A stretch of 64,000 nt of DNA from JAGNRR01 sp965230665 (GTDB taxonomy: Bacteria > Bacteroidota > Bacteroidia > Chitinophagales > Chitinophagaceae): contig CBDDLM010000004.1 of NCBI GenBank assembly GCA_965230665.1, positions 2,046,001-2,110,000 on the forward strand, read 5' to 3'. How positions within the stretch are numbered: position 1 is the stretch's first letter; each line of letters opens with the position of its first letter. The notes beneath the pieces are model-generated. The model was not told the DNA's origin and ran no database searches. It saw only the letters and a list, made by a program, of their open reading frames with translations. The position numbers and the translations under genes were made by a program. Below are positions 53,297 through 61,463 of the stretch, one piece after another.

Positions 53297-54847
53297 TTAG
53301 AATTTTATTTCTTCACCAGTTTCTTTTACAAAAAACTTATAGTCAAGGAATCCTAAGTTATTATCCTGTTCAGCCATAAACTTGCCATAGGCCTTATTCC
53401 ATTTTTTGGCCAATGAAGGTTTGAAGAGTCCGTCTTTCTTAGTCAAGTGAGAGTAAACAATCGGATGTACTTTTAAAAGTATCGTATCAGATGATTGTCT
53501 AGTAAGATATTTTACATGTTTTTCAATATCCTCCATTAGAACATGCGTTGAGCGTACCTTACCTGTTCCTTCGCAGCTAGGGCATTGTTCTCCTGTTGCG
53601 ATTTTAATAGCAGGCCGTAATCGTTGTCTTGTGATTTGTAATAACCCAAAACGAGAGATGCCCAGAATGCTATGACGAGCTCGGTCCCCTTTCATGGCAT
53701 CTTGCATTGCCTGCGATACTGCTCTTCTATTTTCAGCAGAGCGCATATCAATGAAATCTACAATGATAATACCTCCTATATCGCGCAAACGAAGCTGACG
53801 GGCCAATTCTTTGGCCGCAATAAGATTTGTTTGTAACGCGGTACTTTCCTGATTATCTGCCGAAAACTTATGACCACTATTTACATCAACTACATGCAAG
53901 GCTTCGGTATGTTCTATCACGAGGTAACCACCGCCTTCCATCATAACTGTTTTACCAAAGGAAGACTTGACCTGATGATTAATTCCAAAGTGATCAAAAA
54001 TAGGTTTGCCATTTTTATGTAAGCTCACCATACTCTCTTTACCAGGAGCTATTTTTTGGATATACTCTTTGGTCTGCTGTAATACAGTCTCATCATTTGT
54101 AACAATTTTATTGAAATCATCACTTAAAAGATCGCGTAAGAGAGAGGTCGTTTTGTTTTGCTCACTTAAGATTTTTTTAGGCGCATCAGCTTTATAAAGG
54201 TTTTGTTGAATACTCCTCCAAGAGTCAGAAAGAGCGGTTAAATCTTGGTGAAGTTCTGCAGTACTTCGCCCCTTGGCAGCTGTACGAACAATTACACCGT
54301 AGTGCGATTCTTTAATATTCGTAATAATACTTTTTAAGCGATGACGCTCTTCACGGCTATCGATCTTCTTAGAAACATTTACTTGATCAATGAAAGGAAC
54401 AAGTACTAGAAATCTTCCTGGTAAGGAAACCTCGCAGCTTATACGGGGCCCTTTGGTAGAAATAGGCTCTTTTAGAACTTGTACTAGGATTTTTTGTTTT
54501 GTCGAGATGACTTCATTGATCTTTCCCGCTTTTTGAATTTCCTCTTCTGGCTTAAACTTATCCCAGCTAAAATTCTCGTACTTACGGGCATGGTCTGTAA
54601 ATTTTTGAAGGCTTTTATAGTTTGGGCTCAAGTCCGTATAATGCAGGAATGCATCCTTCTTATGACCAATATTTACAAATACAGCATTAAGCCCACTTGC
54701 TACCTTACGCACTTGCCCTAGGTATAAGTCACCTACATTAAATTCGCCTCCTGAATTATCGTAATGAAGCTCTACGAGTTTTTTGTCTTCGGTAAGCGCT
54801 ATTTCTATACCCTCACTACCAGACTGTATGATTAATTCTTTATCCAT
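53297..54847 (-). CDS. rng: ribonuclease E/G family endoribonuclease
   Basis: A 516-residue RNase G-type enzyme. N-terminal S1 domain (VGDLYLGQVRKVASGLNAVFVNIGHKKDAFLH), 5' sensor, DNase I-like catalytic domain with the metal Asp residues in VVDVNSG and GGIIIVDFIDMRS, and the zinc-link CPSCEGTG. No long RNase E-type scaffold tail. ATG 54847 (MDKELIIQ) is preferred over a TTG 9 codons upstream. It sits after the small COX24-type gene in the HU operon. Confidence 0.93.
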   Translation of the reverse strand: MDKELIIQSGSEGIEIALTEDKKLVELHYDNSGGEFNVGDLYLGQVRKVASGLNAVFVNIGHKKDAFLHYTDLSPNYKSLQKFTDHARKYENFSWDKFKPEEEIQKAGKINEVISTKQKILVQVLKEPISTKGPRISCEVSLPGRFLVLVPFIDQVNVSKKIDSREERHRLKSIITNIKESHYGVIVRTAAKGRSTAELHQDLTALSDSWRSIQQNLYKADAPKKILSEQNKTTSLLRDLLSDDFNKIVTNDETVLQQTKEYIQKIAPGKESMVSLHKNGKPIFDHFGINHQVKSSFGKTVMMEGGGYLVIEHTEALHVVDVNSGHKFSADNQESTALQTNLIAAKELARQLRLRDIGGIIIVDFIDMRSAENRRAVSQAMQDAMKGDRARHSILGISRFGLLQITRQRLRPAIKIATGEQCPSCEGTGKVRSTHVLMEDIEKHVKYLTRQSSDTILLKVHPIVYSHLTKKDGLFKPSLAKKWNKAYGKFMAEQDNNLGFLDYKFFVKETGEEIKF

Positions 54848-54969
54848 ACGAATGTTTGTTTTGCTTGTGCTCAAACAGTCGCGCTAGGATATACCACACC
54901 TAAGTACAGCATATACTTTGTTCTACGTTCGTCGTAGCACAAAAGTTAATAAATAAAGTATGGAAAGAA

Positions 54970-55062
54970 TTACTTCTTCTTCTTATGACGATTTTTACGT
55001 AAACGTTTTTTACGTTTATGTGTTGCAATCTTGTGTCTTTTCCTTTTTTTTCCGCAAGGCAT
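54970..55062 (-). CDS. 30-residue AURKAIP1/COX24-type small ribosome-associated protein
   Basis: ATG 55062 to TAA 54970 encodes 30 residues, MPCGKKRKRHKIATHKRKKR then LRKNRHKKKK, almost all Lys/Arg/His. This is the short Bacteroidota member of the COX24_C/AURKAIP1 family, related to mitochondrial mS38 and the mycobacterial small-subunit protein bS22; such proteins bind ribosomal RNA. It lies 34 bases after the TPR gene and 122 before rng, inside the operon. It is shorter than usual gene-finding limits, so easily missed. Assignment rests on the N-terminal PCGKKRKRHK and KRKKRLRKNRHK pattern. Confidence 0.88.
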   Translation of the reverse strand: MPCGKKRKRHKIATHKRKKRLRKNRHKKKK

Positions 55063-55096
55063 AATTTCTTGTTTTTACTTGTTTAAAAATATATAT

Positions 55097-55957
55097 CTAG
55101 TTAAACGAGCGGATGTAATTATCAATCTCTGCCGAAAATTCAGGGTTATTTACAATCTTTTTGCATTGCTCAAAGAGCTCAATGGCTTTTTCTTTGTTAC
55201 CCATATTTTTATGCGTTTCCGCAAGAAAATATAGTGCCTCTGTGTTTTTCGAATCTTGAGAAAGAACTACATTCAATCGTTTTATTGCTTTTTCATGTTG
55301 TCCAGACTGAACGGATAATTTTCCGAGTAGAAGGTTGGCTTTAGTATTCATACTATCTATAGCAGTTACTTCTTTTAAAGCGCCAACGCCCTTCATGATT
55401 TCACCGGTGCCGTCAATATAACAACTTGCAAGAGCAATTTTTGTGTCAAGGTTTTTGGGGTTTTGTTCGAGTGCTTTATTAAAACATTCAATCGCCTCAT
55501 TAGCCTGCCACTCTTTTATCTCGGCTTCAGGGGTATTGCCCATCTGAAGCGTAAATAAATTCCCGGCAAAGGTGATACTTTTTTCGGTATTTTCCAATAA
55601 AGCACCTTTTTTGTAATAATGTGCGGCAATATTCAAATCAATTTTATCCCAAAATTCAGCAATATCACGATAGTGCTCAGGTTTAGGAGTTGTATTTGCG
55701 GTTAAAGCTAGTTTTTTTTCCTTTTCAACGTCCTGACCAGTCAATTTTTGCTTAGCAGCTGTGTACAGATCAGAAAATTTAGCAGGTTCTACATTATTTT
55801 TAGGCATTCCAGCACCCTGTTGTGGTCGCCCATTACTGTTAGCCGTACCACTTGGGTGTTCATGACCAGCGTGTGGGTCATGTCTTTTACCTAAGAAGAA
55901 GAGCGCAACCAATGCCACAATCCCAATACCTATAAGTATGAATTGATTTTTATTCAA
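55097..55957 (-). CDS. membrane-anchored tetratricopeptide repeat protein
   Basis: A 286-residue protein: one N-terminal membrane helix (residues 5-22, FILIGIGIVALVALFFLG), a His/Gly/Pro-rich stretch (HDPHAGHEHPSG), then TPR units from about residue 95, clearest at NEAIECFNKALEQNPKN, GKLSVQSGQHEKAIKRLNVV and AETHKNMGNKEKAIELFEQC. TPRs bind other proteins. The HU-TPR-rng order recurs in Bacteroidota, as I recall, which suggests a role linked to RNase G or nucleoid, but the partner is unknown. Confidence 0.85.
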   Translation of the reverse strand: MNKNQFILIGIGIVALVALFFLGKRHDPHAGHEHPSGTANSNGRPQQGAGMPKNNVEPAKFSDLYTAAKQKLTGQDVEKEKKLALTANTTPKPEHYRDIAEFWDKIDLNIAAHYYKKGALLENTEKSITFAGNLFTLQMGNTPEAEIKEWQANEAIECFNKALEQNPKNLDTKIALASCYIDGTGEIMKGVGALKEVTAIDSMNTKANLLLGKLSVQSGQHEKAIKRLNVVLSQDSKNTEALYFLAETHKNMGNKEKAIELFEQCKKIVNNPEFSAEIDNYIRSFN

Positions 55958-56001
55958 TGAATACAGTCTTTATTCTGAGTTAAGTAAAAAAAGTATACCA
56001 A

Positions 56002-56316
56002 TTAGGCATCTTTAGTAGCTTCTGTTTCTTCAGTAACAGGAAGCTCCTTAACCTGCTGAACAAACTCCTTAGCAGGTTTAAAAGCTGGGATGTAATGTTC
56101 TGGTATAAATACAGATGTATTTTTCTTAATATTTCTGCCTACCTTGGCAGCACGTTTTTTTACTATAAAACTACCGAATCCTCTAATGTATATATTCTCA
56201 CCATTAGCCATTGTTTCTTTTACGTTAGCAAAAAAACTTTCTAATGAAACGAGAACATCTACTTTAGGTACTCCAGTTTTTTCCGAAATTAGATTTATTA
56301 AATCAGCCTTTTTCAT
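56002..56316 (-). CDS. HU-family DNA-binding protein
   Basis: A 104-residue histone-like protein: helical dimer part MKKADLINLISEKTGV...VDVLVSLESFFANVKETM, then the beta-arm IYIRGFGSFIVKKRAAKVGRN with PAFKPAKEF. It is about 14 residues longer than a typical HU, with an acidic tail (TEETEATKD). It bends and packages DNA. First gene of the HU-TPR-COX24-rng-pnuC operon, divergent from mutY, with a promoter between. Confidence 0.93.
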   Translation of the reverse strand: MKKADLINLISEKTGVPKVDVLVSLESFFANVKETMANGENIYIRGFGSFIVKKRAAKVGRNIKKNTSVFIPEHYIPAFKPAKEFVQQVKELPVTEETEATKDA

Positions 56317-56329
56317 AATACAATTGAGT

Positions 56330-56361
56330 CAAAGATAATTAAAAGATTGACAAAGGTGCAA
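56330..56361 (-). promoter_or_regulatory. promoter of the HU operon, TTG-N21-TATCTTTG
   Basis: Minus strand: TTG (56361-56359), 21 bases, TATCTTTG (56337-56330), full -7 match, 13 bases ahead of the HU ATG. Confidence 0.65.
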
Positions 56362-56379
56362 AATACTGAAGAATTAACA

Positions 56380-57417
56380 ATGAAAAATGACTTACAAGAC
56401 GTTAATATACAACACTTTAGACAGGCACTTTTAAGCTGGAATCGAAAAAAAAATGATCGGGAAATGCCTTGGAAAGGTGAAAAAGATCCTTATAAAATAT
56501 GGTTAAGTGAAATTATTTTACAACAAACCCGTGTAGAACAAGGAGTTAAATATTATAATAATTATATATTAAAATATAACACAATCAATGATTTGGCTAA
56601 TGCACATGACGATGATGTCTTTAAGGACTGGGAAGGGTTAGGATATTATAACCGGTGCAGAAACATGTTATTTACGGCAAGATTCATACGAGATGAATAT
56701 AATGGGCGTTTTCCTGAAGAATATGATAAGATATTAGCCCTTAAAGGTGTGGGTACTTATACAGCAGCGGCTATCGCTTCCTTTGCCTATAATTTGCCCT
56801 ATGCTGTTGTTGATGGTAATGTAGTACGAGTGTTGAGCCGTTATCTGGCTTTAAATCGACAACTAGTTACTTCACAAGATAAAAAACTCTATCAAGAAAT
56901 AGCGACCACTTTTTTATCCAAAAGAAAACCTGGAGAATATAATCAGGCAATTATGGACTTTGGAGCTACTGTTTGTATTCCGCGCAACCCCAAATGTGAT
57001 CAATGCCCTATTAGAAGTAAATGCAAAGCATTTAAAGCCAATGCTATAGATAAATATCCACCCAAGAAGAAGAAAATTAAACTAAAGGACCGTTATTTTC
57101 ACTATATTCTTTTATCTACCGAGCGCGCAGTATATATGCGTCAAAGAGGTAGCGGAGATATTTGGCAATCACTGTATGAACCAATTCTTGTCGAACAAAG
57201 GAAAAAACCCCTTTGGCTTAAACAAGAAAAAGCCGTTTATCAAACGAAGCAAAAGCTCAGTCACCAACAATTGCATATCCATTTTTATATCCTTAACAAT
57301 ATAGCGGAAGGCCTCATTGATACTGATTCTTATCAGAAGATACCCGAGCATAAATTAAAGGAAAAAGCCTTCCCTAAAAGTGTGTATGAATTTTTGAAGG
57401 AATTTGAGTATATTTAG
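56380..57417 (+). CDS. mutY: A/G-specific adenine DNA glycosylase MutY
   Basis: A 345-residue base-excision repair enzyme that removes A opposite 8-oxoguanine. Catalytic Glu44 in WLSEIILQQTRVEQG; helix-hairpin-helix LKGVGTYTAAAIASFAY; Asp145 in VVDGNVVRVLSR; [4Fe-4S] cysteines 199, 206, 209, 215 (C-x6-C-x2-C-x5-C); C-terminal NUDIX-like domain. ATG 56380 is used; an in-frame TTG lies upstream at 56347. It opens the conserved mutY-ssb-gldE run. Confidence 0.95.
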   Translation: MKNDLQDVNIQHFRQALLSWNRKKNDREMPWKGEKDPYKIWLSEIILQQTRVEQGVKYYNNYILKYNTINDLANAHDDDVFKDWEGLGYYNRCRNMLFTARFIRDEYNGRFPEEYDKILALKGVGTYTAAAIASFAYNLPYAVVDGNVVRVLSRYLALNRQLVTSQDKKLYQEIATTFLSKRKPGEYNQAIMDFGATVCIPRNPKCDQCPIRSKCKAFKANAIDKYPPKKKKIKLKDRYFHYILLSTERAVYMRQRGSGDIWQSLYEPILVEQRKKPLWLKQEKAVYQTKQKLSHQQLHIHFYILNNIAEGLIDTDSYQKIPEHKLKEKAFPKSVYEFLKEFEYI

Positions 57418-57469
57418 ACCGAGTTTGAAAAATCACACCCTGAATATCAGGAAAAACCACTAAATAAAT

Positions 57470-57868
57470 ATGCGCGGAGTTAATAGAGTATTTCTAATTG
57501 GTAATTTGGGTAAAGCTCCTGAGATTCAATATCTTGAGGGAAATATACCAGTCGCAACTTTTCCTCTTGCTACCACAGAAACATTCAAGGATAAGAACGG
57601 AAAACTAAACTCTCAAACAGAGTGGCACACAGTTGTTCTTTGGCGTGGATTAGCTGAGCTAGCCTCGAAATACCTACATAAAGGCAGTTTAGTTCATATT
57701 GAAGGGCGATTAAGAACACGTTCATGGGAAGATAAGGATAAACAGCGCCGTCAATCTACGGAGATCGTAGCGACGAACTTAGTTATGTTAGATAAACGAG
57801 GCGAAGTGGAAGAAATGAGTGGCTCACCCGACATGGCGCAGTCTGATGAAACCACTGATGATGTTTAA
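57470..57868 (+). CDS. ssb: single-stranded DNA-binding protein
   Basis: A 132-residue OB-fold protein: MRGVNRVFLIGNLGKAPEI, ATFPLATTET, TEWHTVVLWRGLAELASKYLHKGS and VHIEGRLRTRSWEDKD, then an acidic tail ending DETTDDV rather than the DDDIPF-type tip used by many SSBs. It protects ssDNA in replication and repair. It lies 52 bases after mutY and 40 before gldE. Confidence 0.95.
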   Translation: MRGVNRVFLIGNLGKAPEIQYLEGNIPVATFPLATTETFKDKNGKLNSQTEWHTVVLWRGLAELASKYLHKGSLVHIEGRLRTRSWEDKDKQRRQSTEIVATNLVMLDKRGEVEEMSGSPDMAQSDETTDDV

Positions 57869-57908
57869 ATAAAGTAAGTATCTTTGCTTACTACTAAATA
57901 AAACCGAA

Positions 57909-58910
57909 GTGGACCCTGACCCCTCAAGTTTAGCATACATATTACTTTCTCAGCCACCTCAGGCCTTTCTTGTTTATTTACCGTTACCCATTTTTCTACT
58001 ACTTCTTTTAAGTTTTGTCCAGCTCATTTGCTTATCATTGGTTCAGCGCTATCTAGCCATATTAGATAAAGAACAGCTCGAAAAATGGGAGCAACAACCA
58101 TTTATATTCGATAAACTAACACACTTGTATAGGCGTTCTCATAGAATAAGTATGTCGTTTAATGTAACCAAGCTAATCCTAGCCGTTACCAGCGCAGTGC
58201 TGGTTTATACCTTAGGTTTTATACTAAACCTTAATTTTTATGTAATCAATTTAATTGCTTTTATCGGGGTTAGTATAGCCGCTTGGGCTTTACCATTATT
58301 GCTATACCGCTATACGGATGGGCGTTTTAAAATTGCACTTCTTTGTTCTTATCCCTTGCTAAGGTTGAGCATATCTATTGCTAATAAAATGATACCTAAA
58401 GAACGACTTATACCACAAGAAGATATAAATATAGAAGTACTTACCAATGTGCTGCCCAGTTCAGAAGAGGGACAACCTACGATTGCCAACCTCAACCTTT
58501 ATAAACAGGTGCTTCGCTTCGATAAGATCAAAGTGCATCATGTGATGCGTCCTAAAAACGAGCTTGAAGGGATTAAATCCAACTATAATTTTAAAGAAGT
58601 GCTAACCAAAATAAAGTCTACCAGCCATTCTCGCCTGCCTGTATACGAAGGGAGCTGGAACAAGGTATTGGGTATAGTGCACTGCAAAGATTTATTACCA
58701 TATACGAAATATGACCAACTCGATTGGAAAAAAAAGATTAGACCTATTATCTACGTTCAAGAGCGAGATCTAGCCCAAGCCGTACTACGCATTTTTCAAC
58801 AAAGTAAGAATCACATGGCTTTGGTCCAGAACACGAACAAGAGGCTTGTTGGTTTGGTTACGCTAGAGGATATTACTGAAGAGATAATTGGTGAAATAGA
58901 GGATGAATAA
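57909..58910 (+). CDS. gldE: GldE-like CNNM/CBS membrane protein, short
   Basis: A 333-residue protein with three to four N-terminal membrane helices and a CBS pair (about 215-330: VMRPKNELEGIKSNY, HSRLPVYEGSWNKVLGIVH, then HMALVQNTNKRLVGLVTLEDITEEIIGEI). Position after ssb identifies gldE, required for gliding and T9SS function in F. johnsoniae. It stops right after the second CBS domain, so the CorC/HlyC transporter-associated domain (about 80-100 residues) expected in family members is missing. GTG start at 57909. A terminator follows, and the gldD gene that normally comes next is not present. Confidence 0.85.
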   Translation: MDPDPSSLAYILLSQPPQAFLVYLPLPIFLLLLLSFVQLICLSLVQRYLAILDKEQLEKWEQQPFIFDKLTHLYRRSHRISMSFNVTKLILAVTSAVLVYTLGFILNLNFYVINLIAFIGVSIAAWALPLLLYRYTDGRFKIALLCSYPLLRLSISIANKMIPKERLIPQEDINIEVLTNVLPSSEEGQPTIANLNLYKQVLRFDKIKVHHVMRPKNELEGIKSNYNFKEVLTKIKSTSHSRLPVYEGSWNKVLGIVHCKDLLPYTKYDQLDWKKKIRPIIYVQERDLAQAVLRIFQQSKNHMALVQNTNKRLVGLVTLEDITEEIIGEIEDE

Positions 58911-58929
58911 TTCCTTATAAATTAAGGAT

Positions 58930-58956
58930 AAAAAACCCAATTTCTTGGGGTTTTTT
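58930..58956 (+). terminator. terminator of mutY-ssb-gldE
   Basis: AAAAAACCCAA / TTGGGGTTTTTT hairpin with six T residues, 20 bases after gldE. Confidence 0.85.
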
Positions 58957-59104
58957 AGGTTGAAAATTGTGCCGAAGTTTGTGGCTTAACAAAGTTCTTT
59001 ATATTATTGAGTAAAATATTTTAGCGTTCTGCTATAAATAGACTGTAGTTGAAATCGTCGAAACTTTCAAATGGAAACAGTCAAGTTTAATGCCAGAATG
59101 CCTG

Positions 59105-59201
59105 CGCATAGCGTGGGTGTTTTGCATTGCTTGTTTCCTAGGTTTTCGACGAACCTCAACTACGAGTGATGCTAGCCCACGGTGTGCGTTTTTTGTTTTT
59201 T
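59105..59201 (+). other. 97-base imperfect hairpin with poly-T end; candidate structured RNA
   Basis: Three stacked arms: 59105-59117 pairs with 59176-59188 (12 of 13), 59124-59133 pairs with 59163-59172 (10 of 10 with three G-U), and an inner AGGTT/AACCT. The outer arm runs straight into TTTTTTGTTTTTT. I see no open frame in it. It looks like a terminated small RNA or a mobile-element end; family not recognised. Confidence 0.45.
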
Positions 59202-59362
59202 CCTACTAGCCTCGTAAGTAATTAGTATACTGGGGTAAAACATAAAAAAAGCGAAACAAAAAACGAACCTAATAGACGGGGTGGCGATAGCATTGCGTTT
59301 ATTCATTTGCTAAGAACAGGAATAGCTTATTCATGAATAGAAGAACCTAAAAAAATAATGAA

Positions 59363-60409
59363 ATGAAAAAGTTATCAAATTTAGTAGTCATAGCGGCGCT
59401 AGTAGCAACTACTGTATTAGTAGGTTGTAAAAAAGAGAAGGTTGTGGTAAGCCCTAGCAGCACGGCACAGCAAATAGCCCCACAACCTTTGGCGGGTGTG
59501 CCTAATTGTAATGCCACTGTAAATAATGGATATCTTACCTTTGCTACACAGGCAGACGTTCAAGCTTGTCACACCTATCTCGAAACACACTCTAATACCG
59601 AAATTAACGAGCTGGAAGAAAGAAACAACTTCATATCGCTTATTCGTAAGATGCAAGTAATCCTTAATGAATACGAAGCACTCAACGAAAAACGCGAAAC
59701 CACTATGCAAGAGATTCTTGCTTTTAGAGACAAGCATAAAGAGTATGTAACTATTACTGACGATGATTTTTACCCCAATATTAAAGGGTTTAGCAATAGG
59801 CTAATAAGCCCCAATGGTTATGTACAAGTGGGTGATAGGCTAAGCAAATATGTAGGGCAAGATATATATACTACGAATGTAGATAATGCCGCACTTCTCG
59901 CATTAGGCTCTTACACCAATAGCCTAGTGCATCACTCGCAAGTAAAAGTAGTAAAGATGAAAAAAAATACCAGACAGCTAAACCAATGGGAAAGTATTCA
60001 TCATGAAAAACAATTGAAATGTACTCGCTGGCATAGAACCCAGCTTGATATAGAGTTTTATGCATTAACCGATTATGATTGGGTATCGGGTAATGCAACA
60101 GCTAGCTGTGGGTTTAATTATTTCTTGAAAAATAAAAAGCGCGGTTGGACGGGTATTTGGTATGCACATACCCGGCCTAGTAGCAACCAAGGCTATTACG
60201 GAGCAGCCTATAGTACCATAGTAAACTATAATGATGTTGCCAACTCAAACTTTGTGTACAAAAGCTATTGTGGTAATACATGGACGGCAAACTTCAGTAA
60301 TGGAACTGCGGCGCAACAATGGGCCAATGGCGTACTGGGTAATACCTGGGCATTTATGACAGGTACAGTAACCTATAATGTATGTGGCACTAAAACATGG
60401 ACCTATTAA
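59363..60409 (+). CDS. lipoprotein of unknown function
   Basis: A 348-residue lipoprotein; lipobox LVGC at residue 22 followed by KKEK. The front part (GYLTFATQADVQACHTYLET, then a charged helix with EYEALNEKRETTMQEI and DDDFYPNIKGFSN...NGYVQVGDRLSKY) resembles a widespread Bacteroidota lipoprotein type (DUF4848-like, low certainty). The C-terminal 130 residues are Trp/Tyr/Asn-rich with three spaced cysteines, suggesting a small extracellular domain. ATG 59363 is used. It ends 52 bases before the next gene, so the two probably form a unit inserted between gldE and porU. Confidence 0.65.
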   Translation: MKKLSNLVVIAALVATTVLVGCKKEKVVVSPSSTAQQIAPQPLAGVPNCNATVNNGYLTFATQADVQACHTYLETHSNTEINELEERNNFISLIRKMQVILNEYEALNEKRETTMQEILAFRDKHKEYVTITDDDFYPNIKGFSNRLISPNGYVQVGDRLSKYVGQDIYTTNVDNAALLALGSYTNSLVHHSQVKVVKMKKNTRQLNQWESIHHEKQLKCTRWHRTQLDIEFYALTDYDWVSGNATASCGFNYFLKNKKRGWTGIWYAHTRPSSNQGYYGAAYSTIVNYNDVANSNFVYKSYCGNTWTANFSNGTAAQQWANGVLGNTWAFMTGTVTYNVCGTKTWTY

Positions 60410-60461
60410 ACCTAACAATAGTAGGGCTTGTGGCAAAACAGGCCCTATTTATCCTATAATT

Positions 60462-61184
60462 ATGAAAATAAGAATTACCATATTGCTCCTACTCATTACA
60501 TATTATGGCCATGCCCAAACCTTATTTGTGGGCTATGGCACAGCTACCCTGCTTACCAATCAGTCGGAAAGATTGGTAAATAGTAAGGATAACTTTTCTT
60601 TATCAAGTATGCAATACATTATAGGATTTGAGTATAAGCATAAAAGATTAAGCTTTCTGGGGTCTTTATCAGCTTTTGATGCGTCTACTTTAATGAGAAT
60701 AAACAAGTATCATAGAGAGGGATTTGCAGGTATTCATGTTCGTCGCACAGATATTGGAGTAGGATACAGGTTATTGAAACCTACTAAGAAGTTATTTCTT
60801 AAACCATTTGTCATGATAGGCATTCAAGAAACTAGATATTTTGGAGATCTTTGGGGTGAACAGGTTAGGATAAATGGTCCTGACTATTTTATAAATAAAA
60901 TACCTACATCTGAAGGGTATAATATTTCGCAAGTAGTACCCTCAGCAGGGGTACGTTTTGGTGTGAAAATAAAGAAGAGGGTACAGGTTGGTTTGTGTTT
61001 TCAAGGGGTGTATGGGTTCAGAACATTTCAAAGAATAAATTTTTACTATACCTACAAAGGTGACCCTAACACGCCGCGCCGTGCGGTATTTGAATCGCGC
61101 GGGACAGGATTATTTTCCTCATTGTTTCTTGGTGTTGACTTATGGAAAGAGGGCTATGATTTTAAGAAGTTTTTTAGCCAATAA
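60462..61184 (+). CDS. outer-membrane beta-barrel protein of unknown function
   Basis: A 240-residue exported protein; signal peptide residues 1-19 (GHAQ), ATG 60462. The rest alternates like a small barrel (TLFVGYGTATLL, MQYIIGFEYKHKRLSFLGSLSAF, GIHVRRTDIGVGYRLL, FLKPFVMIGI, GVRFGVKIKKRVQVGLCFQGVYGF) as in OmpW/porin-like proteins, though the final strand does not end in a plain aromatic. Function unknown; paired with the upstream lipoprotein. Followed by 279 bases with no evident gene. Confidence 0.6.
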   Translation: MKIRITILLLLITYYGHAQTLFVGYGTATLLTNQSERLVNSKDNFSLSSMQYIIGFEYKHKRLSFLGSLSAFDASTLMRINKYHREGFAGIHVRRTDIGVGYRLLKPTKKLFLKPFVMIGIQETRYFGDLWGEQVRINGPDYFINKIPTSEGYNISQVVPSAGVRFGVKIKKRVQVGLCFQGVYGFRTFQRINFYYTYKGDPNTPRRAVFESRGTGLFSSLFLGVDLWKEGYDFKKFFSQ

Positions 61185-61463
61185 GGGGATGCATTAACCA
61201 TAATTTCTTTTGAAGCAAGTATTTAGAAAGTTGCGAAAAGGATCATTATTCTTTTCAGAATAATCTAAGCGGCGACTGCCAATATGATAGTGGCTTGTCA
61301 AAAAAAGAGGACAAATCAGGTTTCCTAGTTTCACCAGTTTTTTAAGAAAAAAGAGTTCAAATGCAATAAAAACCTTGCTTTTACGTCAGTACAAAGTAAT
61401 ATTTTTCACTTTGGTTAGATCATAACATTTTTTATCCTTGCTTCAACCTAAATTTGATAACAT

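Larger units (their letters stand above)
58911..59362. other. 452-base intergenic region after gldE
   Basis: No gene found. It holds a terminator at its start and a long imperfect hairpin in the middle, followed by an AT-rich lead-in to the next lipoprotein gene. Confidence 0.6.

Noticed and set aside
57875..57894. AGTAAG-N8-CTTACT inverted repeat with TATCTTTG between ssb and gldE
   Set aside because: Six-base arms are too short to support an operator, and no -33 TTG is present; gldE probably uses the mutY/ssb transcript.
59105..59201. Integron attC site
   Set aside because: The hairpin lacks the RYYYAAC / GTTRRRY core sites and there is no integrase in the window.
61449..61456. TAAATTTG as a promoter for porU
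   Set aside because: It matches the -7 box but is 7 bases before the ATG with no TTG at 17-23 bases, so it would give a leaderless mRNA; likely chance in AT-rich DNA.
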